Of a stretch of 64,000 nucleotides of DNA, positions 13,203 through 25,800 are shown piece after piece (within the stretch, counting starts at the first letter, position 1; each line of letters opens with the position of its first letter). The DNA comes from Anarhynchus alexandrinus (lineage: Eukaryota > Chordata > Aves > Charadriiformes > Charadriidae): NCBI GenBank assembly GCA_008711295.1, contig VUYV01000035.1:4916742-4980741 (forward strand), given 5' to 3'. Below the pieces are notes generated by a model. That model did not search any database, was not told where the DNA came from, and saw only the letters and a list, made by a program, of their open reading frames with translations. The position numbers and the translations under genes are program-made.

Positions 13203-14202
13203 GGAACCAAGGGACTGGAATTGGCTATTTCCCACACAGAGCTGACAGAACATCTAAATGAAATATTTAATTAAATGCACAACACTGGGTGTTATTTACA
13301 GTGGAACTTGCAGTGTGTACATTTATACGGCACTAGCATCACATAGAGCAAAGAAATTTCTTTCGGGTTTGTTTCCTTTGCAGTTCCCAGGCTTGATTCT
13401 TCCTAAAAGCAGCATTTGCTAATACAAGGGTGAGAAACTGAGGGAGAAACTTCATGGAAATATAATGTATGGGGCTCAAATCTACATAAACCTAAAAATA
13501 TGCTCTCCAGTTCTGTGTGTCCTTTGGAAAGTCAACGGACGACACAAGCAGGGAACAGAAATAGACATGGGGCCTCCCTAACAGTGTCAGAGTACACTCT
13601 GTTGTTGGAGGCCTCAAAGCAGGACCTGGAAGAGACTTGCATGTCTGGAGAAAGCTCAGGTCCATGCAACCTCTCTCTGTGCCCATGTGGACCCAGCCGT
13701 GGGGCTGGACTGCTCCCAGGCTCAGGGAATGCCCCTTAGTGCACGTGTCCAGTATCACCGAAGGGCATTGGGCGGCCTGACCGCCCTCCAGAGTGCAGAA
13801 CGTCTGCCTCTGCATATGGGTTTTCCAGGCCCCTTTTCTTAGTCCAAAAGATCCAGACACCACTGTTTATAAGTCACACAGCATTTCAATGGGATGAGGA
13901 TCACATGGGCAAGGAGGGGATCACCCCACCCAGCCCAAGCTGCATCCATCACCAGTAGGATGTAGCAGAGCCAAAGGCTCTGCAGGACCTGTCCTGCATA
14001 ACTGAAGTAAAGGAATAGGTATACGACAACCAGTTAAATTAACAGGGAATATAAGGAGGCAGAACTCTTACCATAATACCACTGGTCTTTTATAATAGTA
14101 TCAACAGTGCTTTGTGTTCCTCTAAATGTCTGTTTCTGCATGCTCAGAAACTCAGTAATGAACTCCTCCCATGCCCCCCATTACACTGCTGTAACAGCTG
14201 AA
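13203..14202. other. Intergenic DNA, no gene recognised
   Basis: Moderately GC-rich around 13500-13900, with overlapping open frames on both strands, none of which resembles a known protein. Left flank of the duplicated 1625-bp segment. Confidence 0.65.
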
Positions 14203-15827
14203 GACACCAAGTCACAGTTCGGGTTCCCTAGACCCACCTTTCCCATGCCACAAAGTCCCTGGCTAAGTGGCTGTACTGGTGTGCCACACATGCATGAAGA
14301 GGTCCAGCTGTCCTCTAGTAGAGGTCTTTGGGATTTAAGGCAAGTCCCCTGTCTTGGTCCTCTGTGCCCCTGTTGCAGGAAAGTTCATGAATCCGAGGAA
14401 ACAGTGCTCTGCAGAGATCATCAGCGGACCCATGGTCAACAGTTTTCTCTGTAGATGGTCTGGTGTATCCAAGACAAGGAGATAGTTCGCTGTGGCAAAC
14501 ATAGGCAGAGGGAACCACTGGAGGAGGCATGCTGGCCCTTGCACTGCAGGTATAATGCTGATTTTACTGTAGAAATAAAGCTGAGCCACCATAGGAGGTA
14601 CCTGATGAGAAATCTCCCCCCGCACGGTGATCCGGGGCTCTGTGGCTCAGGCTCACAGGCAGCCCACGGCTTGAAACTGAGACCCAAATCAAAACACAGC
14701 CAGCGCTGAGGAAACTTCACCCAACGAGCATTTTGCTCTGGAGAGCACTAGTGTGAAGCCTACACTGGTTTAGACCGTGACAAGGAAAACAAACACACAC
14801 ATCAGGAGTGTTGACTAAGCCTTGTTCGCACTGAAGTTGGATGGGAGATGTCAGCCCAGGTGTCACAAAGGCAAATACCTGAGCTGAAGCCGTTGCCCTG
14901 GATTTCTCTGTTACAGAAGGAGAGCAGCAGGGCCATCCAGGGCAACCCATCTTCTCGGCATGGTGCCTGAGCGTGGTCACATATATTGCCTATGCCTTGC
15001 AACTGAGGAGAATGGGAACCCAGGGCGATGAGTTCAGATCCAGACATCTAACTTGTTGGTGCCTAAGGCTAGGCGATACCATTTCTCCTTAACTTTTTCC
15101 TTTCTTCCTTCTCTGTTCATTGCTGTCCTTTCCCAGGCCCTTGTGTACCACCTGCAGTGTGTGTTTGCCCTTTCCTATTAGGTCATGAACTCCCTGGTCA
15201 AGTCAGGGATAGGAGCCTTGTCACGACACATGTGCATCATCCCCTAGCCCATGCATTTTAGGGGTGCAAAGAGTTTCTACGGTCATGTGGGTAGCCTGGG
15301 TGACACTGACAACAAGATCCTATTGCTCCTTACCTCGTCCCAGCTAATCTCTCGAAGGTGAGGTTTAGCAGCCTGTGAAAGAGCTGTTCTGTAAAGAAGA
15401 AAGGTTTCTAAAATTGGATAATATTTCCTAATATTGCCTTGCCATTTCTATCTCCTCAAGACCTCAATTTCTCCCTCCTCTGAAAATTAACAGAGAAGTT
15501 TGCAAAATAAATGATGTCATTAGTGGCACTGTGCAATGTCAACGGAGAACACAAATAGTCAGGTTTGCTGTCAGAGCATCGGATGGTATGTAACTAAGAG
15601 TGCTTTGTAAAATAAATAAAGATAAATTCTGGCTCCACAGAACAGCACAACAGAATAGTCCAGAAAATGAAACAATTTCCCCCCCCCAAATGCAATGTGA
15701 TAATTGGCGTGCACAACCCAACAAAATGGGTGAAACATAAAGACCATGGTGAACTTTTGTGTTGAAATACGTATTTAGCTGCTTCTCACCATGCGAAAGG
15801 ATCAGACATTCTTAGAGAAAAAAACCC
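14203..15827. repeat. Tandem 1625-bp duplicate, copy 1 (probable assembly artefact)
   Basis: Every stretch compared matches 15829-17453 at a constant offset of 1626. All chance open frames translate identically in both copies, and even the short C-run in the middle has the same length. The copy ends exactly at the single N. No gene is recognised inside. It is best read as the 3' end of one contig overlapping the 5' start of the next. Confidence 0.95.
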
Positions 15828-15828
15828 N
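15828..15828. other. Single-N assembly junction
   Basis: One N separates two copies of the same 1625-bp sequence. The base before it pairs with 17453 and the base after it with 14203, as expected when two overlapping contig ends were abutted rather than merged. Confidence 0.95.
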
Positions 15829-17453
15829 GACACCAAGTCACAGTTCGGGTTCCCTAGACCCACCTTTCCCATGCCACAAAGTCCCTGGCTAAGTGGCTGT
15901 ACTGGTGTGCCACACATGCATGAAGAGGTCCAGCTGTCCTCTAGTAGAGGTCTTTGGGATTTAAGGCAAGTCCCCTGTCTTGGTCCTCTGTGCCCCTGTT
16001 GCAGGAAAGTTCATGAATCCGAGGAAACAGTGCTCTGCAGAGATCATCAGCGGACCCATGGTCAACAGTTTTCTCTGTAGATGGTCTGGTGTATCCAAGA
16101 CAAGGAGATAGTTCGCTGTGGCAAACATAGGCAGAGGGAACCACTGGAGGAGGCATGCTGGCCCTTGCACTGCAGGTATAATGCTGATTTTACTGTAGAA
16201 ATAAAGCTGAGCCACCATAGGAGGTACCTGATGAGAAATCTCCCCCCGCACGGTGATCCGGGGCTCTGTGGCTCAGGCTCACAGGCAGCCCACGGCTTGA
16301 AACTGAGACCCAAATCAAAACACAGCCAGCGCTGAGGAAACTTCACCCAACGAGCATTTTGCTCTGGAGAGCACTAGTGTGAAGCCTACACTGGTTTAGA
16401 CCGTGACAAGGAAAACAAACACACACATCAGGAGTGTTGACTAAGCCTTGTTCGCACTGAAGTTGGATGGGAGATGTCAGCCCAGGTGTCACAAAGGCAA
16501 ATACCTGAGCTGAAGCCGTTGCCCTGGATTTCTCTGTTACAGAAGGAGAGCAGCAGGGCCATCCAGGGCAACCCATCTTCTCGGCATGGTGCCTGAGCGT
16601 GGTCACATATATTGCCTATGCCTTGCAACTGAGGAGAATGGGAACCCAGGGCGATGAGTTCAGATCCAGACATCTAACTTGTTGGTGCCTAAGGCTAGGC
16701 GATACCATTTCTCCTTAACTTTTTCCTTTCTTCCTTCTCTGTTCATTGCTGTCCTTTCCCAGGCCCTTGTGTACCACCTGCAGTGTGTGTTTGCCCTTTC
16801 CTATTAGGTCATGAACTCCCTGGTCAAGTCAGGGATAGGAGCCTTGTCACGACACATGTGCATCATCCCCTAGCCCATGCATTTTAGGGGTGCAAAGAGT
16901 TTCTACGGTCATGTGGGTAGCCTGGGTGACACTGACAACAAGATCCTATTGCTCCTTACCTCGTCCCAGCTAATCTCTCGAAGGTGAGGTTTAGCAGCCT
17001 GTGAAAGAGCTGTTCTGTAAAGAAGAAAGGTTTCTAAAATTGGATAATATTTCCTAATATTGCCTTGCCATTTCTATCTCCTCAAGACCTCAATTTCTCC
17101 CTCCTCTGAAAATTAACAGAGAAGTTTGCAAAATAAATGATGTCATTAGTGGCACTGTGCAATGTCAACGGAGAACACAAATAGTCAGGTTTGCTGTCAG
17201 AGCATCGGATGGTATGTAACTAAGAGTGCTTTGTAAAATAAATAAAGATAAATTCTGGCTCCACAGAACAGCACAACAGAATAGTCCAGAAAATGAAACA
17301 ATTTCCCCCCCCCAAATGCAATGTGATAATTGGCGTGCACAACCCAACAAAATGGGTGAAACATAAAGACCATGGTGAACTTTTGTGTTGAAATACGTAT
17401 TTAGCTGCTTCTCACCATGCGAAAGGATCAGACATTCTTAGAGAAAAAAACCC
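15829..17453. repeat. Tandem 1625-bp duplicate, copy 2 (probable assembly artefact)
   Basis: Second copy of 14203-15827. Unique sequence resumes at 17454 with no N. Removing one copy plus the N would shorten the SV2B downstream region by 1626 bp. Confidence 0.95.
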
Positions 17454-18357
17454 ACATTCTGGGCTGTGATTCTCAACAGAAGCTGTGAACCGCTGCCAAA
17501 GGACATAATTACATTCATTCCTACCTTAGAGAAGGAACCTTGCTGTTTTGAAGACAAATCAAAAAAAGGCCCCAAGCTGCCCATAAAATGAAGAAGCGAG
17601 GCATAATAAGCTCAGTTATTACAGCAGCTTGTGATTTTATCAATTTCATAAACCTCAGAATAAATCTCAAAAATGCCAAATAGCCCATTGTAGCCTAGCT
17701 GCTCTGTAAGTGTTCATCCCTGATTGACACAATGATAAAAATGATGCTTATTTAGAGGCTTTTGCCTCATTGGCAAGGATTTGCTTCTTGCGATCTAACC
17801 ACGCTCTGTGTCCTTCATCTGTCCTCTGGAGCGGCACTGACAGTGACTCCCACAGTTGCATGGGGCTGGCCCCCCCGTGTGAGCTGTTAGTGTAGACTGC
17901 CTCTGCTGAAGGCAGAGGTGTCAGACTTCAGTCCTGCTGGATTTCAGTCCAGCCCTGCATGTTTTTCTTTAAAAAAAAAAAGGGAAAGAAAAAAAAAGAA
18001 GGATCCAAAGGAAAGTAAATAGGAAGATCATTAGCAAAAGTACAAAAGAATTTTTTGTGTCACAAAATATCCTGGTGAGACAAATTCTCTGCATTGTGAC
18101 AGTTTCTGATCAATTCTGGTCTATTGCTGAGCTTGTTGAAAGGCTCTAATTAGCGCTATCTAGTCAATTGTGAGCATTGGTGTGGTATTTAACAGTACGC
18201 CTTTCATTCTTGCTTCCCAACAAAGTATATTGAAAAATACACAACTCACTTTGCTTCTAGGTGCGACAGGACTTAAGTCTCACGATAAAAAGGGCATATG
18301 AATTTAAAAAATTATCTTTACAGGATATCAGACTTAACTGTGCCACTTAATGGAGAA

Positions 18358-18363
18358 TTTAAT
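18358..18363 (-). terminator. Candidate poly(A) signal ATTAAA
   Basis: Reads ATTAAA on the SV2B strand, about 1.27 kb after the stop codon. It is the nearest common poly(A) hexamer variant. No strong GU-rich element follows, so a weaker variant or a more distal site could be used instead. Confidence 0.25.
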
Positions 18364-19268
18364 GTTCTGTACAGTGAAAGCTTGCTGCATGCATTCCCTG
18401 TGTAACAAGTTAAATGGCTTTAAGTAACTGTGCTTACAGTGCTTCAATGAGACCCAAGTATATAAGAAAATCAAGCTTTATATTCCTTAAATAATATGGC
18501 TAAAATGCTGGTAAATTCACAGTTACCATACTTTAGGTATTAGACAAAATTCCCTTATTTACACTGGATAATATGTACACATTTGGTTTGTGGAATGCTC
18601 CAACATCATATCAATTTCTCCTCTGTGAAAGCTGTAGGAAAAAAAACCTCTTAATTATCATAGAAATATATATTTCCAGCCATCAATACATTTAAATATT
18701 TGGTGTCTGGATATAAAGAATGAAGTGTCACTAAGTTGGTCGTGACTCCAGATAATCTTGAACTAGTGGGATTAGTTTTTAGCGTCTCTCTTAAGATCTT
18801 CTTAAGGGTGCAGAAATTAAAATTATAAATTTCAATAGCTGATCTCTTCAATCTGTGTATGTATGTTTGCAAGTGTGTGTAAATACATATATATATAAAA
18901 TTATGTATATATTTCTCTCACAAAGAAGGTGCCTAGTGATTCTCTATGCCCACGTGAAGACAGCAAAGGGCTTTGAAACCCTGATTCTTCTGAGAGCGCC
19001 GAACACCCACCCTCGTATCCTCCAGAAATCAGGACTCTCTCACTCTTTCAGGTGGTTCAGGTGGTAACCCCAAAATCAAGACCGCCAGGGTCACTAGTCA
19101 CAGTTGTAGCTCTTGTCCCTGTTGCTGGAGCTCACCTGCAGTAGGTTTGTTACCCGCTTCTCCTTCGGGTGCCCTTCATGTCTGAGCACAGCTGATATGG
19201 ATTTTGCCAAGGAGTGCTGGGCAAGGCAGGCAGCATCTCACAGCTCACAGCAAAGGTGTAAGGGGGTC

Positions 19269-19375
19269 AGGATCTGTTCTCCCGTCGGACACGCTCACAC
19301 CCGCTCAGGCGCACACATGCACGAAGCCGCTGTTCGCGTCCTGTGCCGGTACACTGGGATGGAGAGGGACGGGGG
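19269..19375. other. CpG-dense patch in SV2B 3' UTR region
   Basis: About 11 CpG dinucleotides in roughly 105 bases, against long CpG-poor surroundings. It begins about 255 bases past the SV2B stop codon. It is too short for a classical CpG island. Confidence 0.6.
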
Positions 19376-19629
19376 GGGACTCCCAGTGTAGGCAAGGTTA
19401 AACCCAAGCTCTGCAAGGGGTGTGTAGTAGCTGCATGCACCAGTTGTGGCTGTAAAAGAGTCAGAAACTAGAGGTTTCGTTTTTATCCCTTTGGGCTCCT
19501 CTTTCCCTCTGCCCTCTCTCTTTGAGGTATCAACAGGACAGTATAGAAATGGATATTTTGATTTTTCCAAACATGGCTCTTTTTTGTTCTTCTTCTACAT
19601 CCACCCCCGACCCCCCTGGCCTCAGTTGC

Positions 19630-19813
19630 TCACATCAGGACCTGTTCTCGAGTCTCTGGCAGGCGCAAAGCGAGCAGGCCACCTCCAACCAGAGCAGAGG
19701 AAGCCAGAAGGATGGGAACCACCTTGGTTATCCCTACAAAGGAGGCAAAGATTGAGTTCCCCAGGATGGCAGCAAACTTGCAAAGCCCATTGAGGATGCC
19801 AAAGGCCGTTGCC
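19630..19813 (-). CDS. SV2B: SV2B coding exon 12: TM11, TM12, C-terminus and stop
   Basis: 184 nt coding the end of Arg645, residues 646-705 and TGA. The acceptor ends CTTCCCCGCAG. ATAFGILNGLCKFAAILGNS is TM11, and ITKVVPILLASSALVGGGLL is TM12. The tail ALRLPETREQVLM matches the SV2B C-terminus exactly as I recall it and resembles the PETKG motif of sugar porters. The 3' UTR begins at 19629 and runs toward lower coordinates. Confidence 0.96.
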
Positions 19814-22800
19814 CTGCGGGGAAGAAAAGCAGAAAGCAAAGGTTAGGAGGAAGGTTCTCAGCAGAACTACAGGAGATCTGGGTGGGTAATTTGGTGATTG
19901 TGCTTATGTTGCCCAGGCTACGCTTTTAGCAAGTAAAGCCAGGCAGAATGAATAAATAGATAATAGGTGTTGGGGTTTTGCATGTCTGTGTGAATGAGGA
20001 GAATGTCTGTGCGTTGTCATTTCTCCTTTTCATCTCAGCTTCTCCCTAGCCCTAGAGTGGCCCACTGTGGCAGCCTTTGCCCTCCCCAAAGACAGCAGGA
20101 CACAACCTGCTCTAGAACTTGTCAAAGTCCTTCCAAGCACTGGCTGGCGTGAGTTGTCACCAAAGAAATAACCTGGGCTCTCCTCCAAATTCTGCTTCAC
20201 CCAGCAGCTAAAAGCATGCTGCCTTCAAAGCACAGTCCTTCTCCTTCCCTTCTGGCTTCACCCAACAGCCTGAAAAAGGCGTAAAAGTCTTATGATGATG
20301 TCGCAAGGAAAGATTTCGTCTGCAGCACATTCTCCCAAAGTTTCCTGTGCCACCTCCTCTCCCAAACCATTCTCTGCACATGGTTGTCTCCAGGTTGTGG
20401 AGGGGAAGGCTGTCACAATGCTGAGCTATGACAAGAGGCTGGGGGATACAGGCTGAAAAGTCAGACCTCTGTGCACATCTGTGGAAATGACAGATTCCAC
20501 ATTTTATCTGCCCGTGATTTCCATACACCCACACCACTCCCTGCGTGCGAGCCACCTGGCGTGCAGAATTAAGCTTGCAAATGTCTGTGCTGATACAGTA
20601 TAGTCACAGGACTGTCCATCCCTTAGAGACCGGTGAAAATTAAAAAAATACACGCCTCCCCTATCTGCACGTACCTAGAGTGACTTTTCTCATTAGGAAC
20701 TGAGAGGACAAAATCTGAGGGTAGAGACTAAAAGGAGAAGTGTTCTGAGCACCTTTTGTCAGTGGGGTAGAGCTCCACGGTGATCACATCCAGGGCGTTC
20801 CAGGCAGCAATGCTGGCCCCGCAGAAGAGGCACTGCCAGCCGATCATTGCAGACTCGCTGTTGCCGAAAAAGAGAAAGAAGCAGCACACTGCTGAGATCA
20901 ACATTGAGCCACCTACGGGGGGAAACCAAGAGAAAAATGTTGGCACTGGTTTCTACTGTCCACAGTTGAGCAAACACATTTGTTGACAAAGATGGCTTTC
21001 AAATGATGGTGTTTCACCCCAAAACAGATTAAATCTGCAAGAATCCAAAAATACCTTGATGCTGCCTATCTGTCATTCTCTGATGCTGGAAACCAGCCTG
21101 AAAATGTTCTCAGTGACCATCTGATCTTGCTGATAGTCCTGCTCTACGGAGACTCTGAAGACAGGCTTTTCCAGGCACGTTTCCAGCATCTCAGACTTCC
21201 AGATGGACCCAGAAAGAGCAGAGGCAAGTAAACATGAAAGTCAATGAGGAGGAAGAATCATTGTGAAGGTTTTCCAACTTGAGTTTTGAGTGAAGTGCTG
21301 GTGCATTTCATATCATATTGAAATCACTTGACACATTTATAGTCTCAATTAGGATAATTTACAGTCAATTGTATGAAGCACTTGAGGTCTCTTTTAATTA
21401 TAAGAACATCATTAGATTTCATGGCACATTTGCACAGGAGCCATAATTTTATGAACACCACCGAGGGAGAAAGTGAGAGCGTTCATGCTCAGTTAGGCAC
21501 AGTTCAGATTCAGAAATATTAATGGCTACATCACTGCCTTCTACCCCGTTGGGAATTTTCACCTGAAAGATGCAATTTTTGCAAAATCAAAGTATATTTC
21601 ACTGGAAAGTTCTGTTGTTGCTGAAATATCTCCATTTACTACCAGGAAACCAAACAATTATTTGTTTGTTTGGGGTTTTTTAAATCAATTTCATACCATC
21701 CAAAATAATTTGGATGCTGATCTGGAATGAGAATGCTTCATTTTGGACATTATATTGCATCTTGCCACTGTGGTCCCTTGCCTATGAAAAGCTGCTGTGC
21801 AGGACTCCATATCCACTTCTCCTCCATGGTACCTGGCCAAACTACATCCCCCGCTGTGCGGTGTGGATATTCCCTTTGCGGAAGAGGTACAGTGCAGCAT
21901 TAGGGTCACCGTGTGTGCACCAGGAGATCTGACGTTTGGCACCAGAGAGGGTTTAGCGGAACATGATAAAACCGAACTGAAGTCCCAGCGAGGCACATAA
22001 CGCAAAAAACAAAATTCAGTTTTCATGTTAAGCTGACCAGAAATAATATGTTCAACAGAGTGATATGGGTGGGATGCCAGAAGGCTGTTTCAATTGAAAA
22101 TTCCACAGTGAAACGTTTCAGTGTGTCGTTACTAATTTTTGTCCTGTATTTTTCATTCTGCAGGAGAAATAAGCATTTAGGATTCCAGCTGTCATCTCAA
22201 TTCCAGATGAAGATGTTGAAATGCTGACATGTTTTCAGGGTGGACAATCTGATTCTCATTCAGCTTTATTTAATTTATTTCCCACAGACCCTCTGATTTG
22301 TTTGGGTCTTTTCCAAATTCACTACATGAACGCTCATTTTCCTCCCCCAGCCTACATTCCTGACACACTGAGGGGGGTTATCTTGCTTACCTCAACCTGT
22401 CTGACGCTGAGGCCAAGCTGACTAAACTTCCCTCTGGTCTCAGAAGAGGGAGATTGGTGAGCTCAAGAGAGCGAGTCATCCCTTACCTCTGAGCCACATC
22501 CCTGATTTTATTAAACTCACTTGGCTGTCCCCTGAGGCATGATTCCCACAGTACCTGGAGACCACGGTCTGAACCCTGGAGGAAGCGACACCAGAAGTTC
22601 CCAAAACAATCATAATGCTGATAAGGTGATAACTTACTCCAATGATGCTAAAGGGTGGCACCTTGCTTGGCTGTGACATGGTCAGTTAATCTACCATATG
22701 CTCTCTGAAGCTGTTTGTAAAATCATTTGAAAATCAGAAAACCAAGAGAGGCAACTCCTGTGCTATCAAGCAGCTGCATCAAATAACGTTTGTGAATATT

Positions 22801-25800
22801 CATTGCTACAAGCAAAGTGTTTGTTTATTTATACAGAGTGCTATGGACATCAGCGTCAACTCAACAGCACCAAGAGGTCCTGCTTCAGCTCCGACCCTGT
22901 TGTGCTGAGCACTGGGTAAACATACAGACTTCGACATAAAAGCCAAAATAGAAAAGAAAAATGTCACAGATACACAGCAAAGCAGGGCGAGGAGGCGAGG
23001 AGCAGGTAACTTGCCCACTGCCACAGAGTAGATCACTTGCTTCACCCCCAAGTCTTTACCCTTCTGCTCTATTTGGTACGGGAATGACTCATCCCCACCT
23101 GAGCCATCTTGGCTTGCGTTGGTATGTGCAGATGCAGCGAGACCTTCACACTGACCTTGGTTCTTTGCAGAGTGGTGCTTCCACCCACGACCTGTGCCAT
23201 ACACCCATCATCCCCACTCACCGATCATCTTTATCCTCCCTATTTTGTCCATGAGTAACGCAGAGATGATGTTGCCTGGCAGCACAGACAGACTGCCCAG
23301 GAAGCTGACCAGGTAGATCAGGAAATCATTGTCCTCCTCGAAGTCCAGGTGACAGCCTTCCTTCTCCTTTAGAAACGTGCTGTTTATGAGCCTGCAGTTG
23401 ATGAATTTGTGTTCGTAGAGATCTGCGAGGGAAAGAGACAAAGTCTTGATCCTGCTTGGCTGATCTCCCTTCATACAGCAGCAACAGGACTCAGGATCAA
23501 AAACAAATCAAAGATCTGAGAGGTGCTCCTCACTGAATGGAAATAGCCAGGGAGTTTTTATTTTAGTGGCAAACTGTAGCTGCCTGCTTGGCACCTCAGG
23601 CACTCCTTATGTTTGTGAGTCACCTGGACCAGTAGCCCCATGCCACGAGTCCGGGCAACGCAAGCAATGCTTTCATGGCATTATGGTTTGTTCTCTATTA
23701 AAGTAGGAGTGAAAAGCTTTTTCAGGATAAATTAATGAATATTTTACTGCTTACGATCATCAACCACAGGTTGGTTAAAATTACTTTTTAAGCCAAGTTT
23801 GTTGAATTGAGCTGTTAAACTGCTAGGCATTTTGCCATTACTTTAACCTGCCAAGGTCTGAGCGCAGACTTTTGAGTTTCCCGTGCAGCAGCCAATGACA
23901 CCAGAAGCCATGTGATTAAAAACACTGATGGAGCAAACTGAAGCCTCCTTCCAAATGCATCACCCTCTTTTTTTTTTCATCATCACTCTCATTATCTAAT
24001 ACACACACAAACACACAGATCTCTATCATCCTTTCTCCCAGAATCTCATAAAATAGCTTCTAATTACAGACATGAGACCATAGCAGGAATCCCATTACCA
24101 GTGTTATAAAAGACAGTAGAGATGATGGTGCAGTTTTCAAAGAAGGTCTCGCTGGATGTCACATCTTCAAAGTAGCATTCCTCAAATAGTGAATCCTCAA
24201 ATCTCACTTCCTTGAATTTCATGCCAATAAATCTGTGGGGCAGGAAACAGAACTTCACTCTGTGCTTTAAGGTTTTTTCTACGCTATATAGCATGTAATG
24301 GCTGTTTCAAAAGACAGAGCACTAATGGCAATTTCTAGCATCATTTACAGAAAAGGTGTTGCTTGAATGCATAACTGTGCTTCCAACTCCATGCTTACAC
24401 ATTCTGTATTTTAGTAGAAGTGATGGGTTTGAAGAGTGCGTGTTTTTTTGAGAGATGGACCTTTTAGGATTTCTGGTAGTTTTTCTATTCCAAATAGTCA
24501 AACCTAAGAAAGTGTGCTTCTAAGGCTGAATGGACACAAATCGTCTCACTTTCAGTACTAGCCCATCTGAAGAAGACATAATTTCACTCAGTGCATAGCA
24601 TTTTCTTTGTGAACTGACCTTGCTGCCTTCCTTATTCTGCCCCTTCCTCCAGCATAAATACAAACACACATTATCAGGAACCACTGAGCCATTTGGTGAA
24701 AGGCTTCTGACAGTTGTTTAAACTCAAAGTGATTTTTAAAGCGAAAATGCAGTAGGGTTTCTAGAGAGAGGGGGGAGATTATCTGAGTTCTGCTTGTAAC
24801 CATCTCTGTTCGAGGACTATTGCTTATCATGTAATGAAAACAGATTACACTAAAAATAATCAACTGTGTCAGGTGATTGATTTCTCCTCCGATGGGAAGC
24901 TTGACGTGTCTGACCTGTCTGCTTGAAGGATGACACAATATTGATTTACCTGTGAAATTTTGCAGGGACACTGAGCAGATGTATTAGTTAATGCACAGGC
25001 ATGTTTGGAAGATGTAAGGAGCTATTAGGAGCAAGCATTATTGCTCTAGTTAAGAAGGCCATGACTGTCACCAAATAAAAAGTCTTCTAACATATACCCA
25101 GAAACTTAATTGAATTGAGCACTTACAACACAGTCACGCGTGATGGCTGTTTACACCATTAAATGAGCACTGCAGGGCTTCTTCACTGAAGCTACTAGCA
25201 GATATTATTAATGCTCAAAATACCTCAAGAAGACTATTCAAGTCTTTTACTCCATGTAGAAGGTCTCATAGGTTACAGCAAAACTTCAGCTGTTCTGCAT
25301 TTGCTCGGTAATAGCCTGTGATGTATTTACTCCCAAAGGAGATTAGAAGCCATTTTCCTGCAGTTTGCTTTCTTAACATCCATCTTTAAAAGAGTCGTAT
25401 AGCAATGGACTGGTGTTCATTGGAGTTTTAACTCACAGACAAGGGCTGGAGGGAAAACACAGCTGTAAATCGTTGAGATATGGTCTGGGCATTACTGGAA
25501 TGTAGCTTGATCAGGTTTCGAGTTTTTGAATTGAAGAGGACCAAGGAAGGAGAATAGTGATGTACATCACAGTTTTATGCCTTCATCCTGCAAGGTGCTG
25601 AGCATCCTCAATTCTCAATGAAGTTAGTGAAAACAGAGCATCTTCTCTGGGTGTAAGACAGGGGTCTCCAATCCCTAAATTTGACCACCATTCACTTCTC
25701 ACCAGACTTTGTTTGGCTGCTTGATAGGGAGAGGAATAGGAATAGTGGGGTTAGGTTTGAACCATCAAGAACAGCACCTTGCTGCAGGGAAAGTCTCCGG

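Larger units (their letters stand above)
17454..19629 (-). other. SV2B 3' UTR and immediate downstream flank
   Basis: Minus-strand sequence after the TGA of SV2B. The 3' UTR must start at 19629, but its end is unknown. No AATAAA occurs on the minus strand in the first 1.2 kb; an ATTAAA lies at 18358-18363. A CpG-dense patch (19269-19375) and an AT-rich alternating stretch near 18880-18910 fall inside. No open frame resembles a protein. Confidence 0.6.

Noticed and set aside
14203..17453. Genuine tandem segmental duplication or paired genes
   Set aside because: Apparent full identity and an N exactly at the junction point to unmerged contig ends; the repeated open frames inside are chance frames on several strands.
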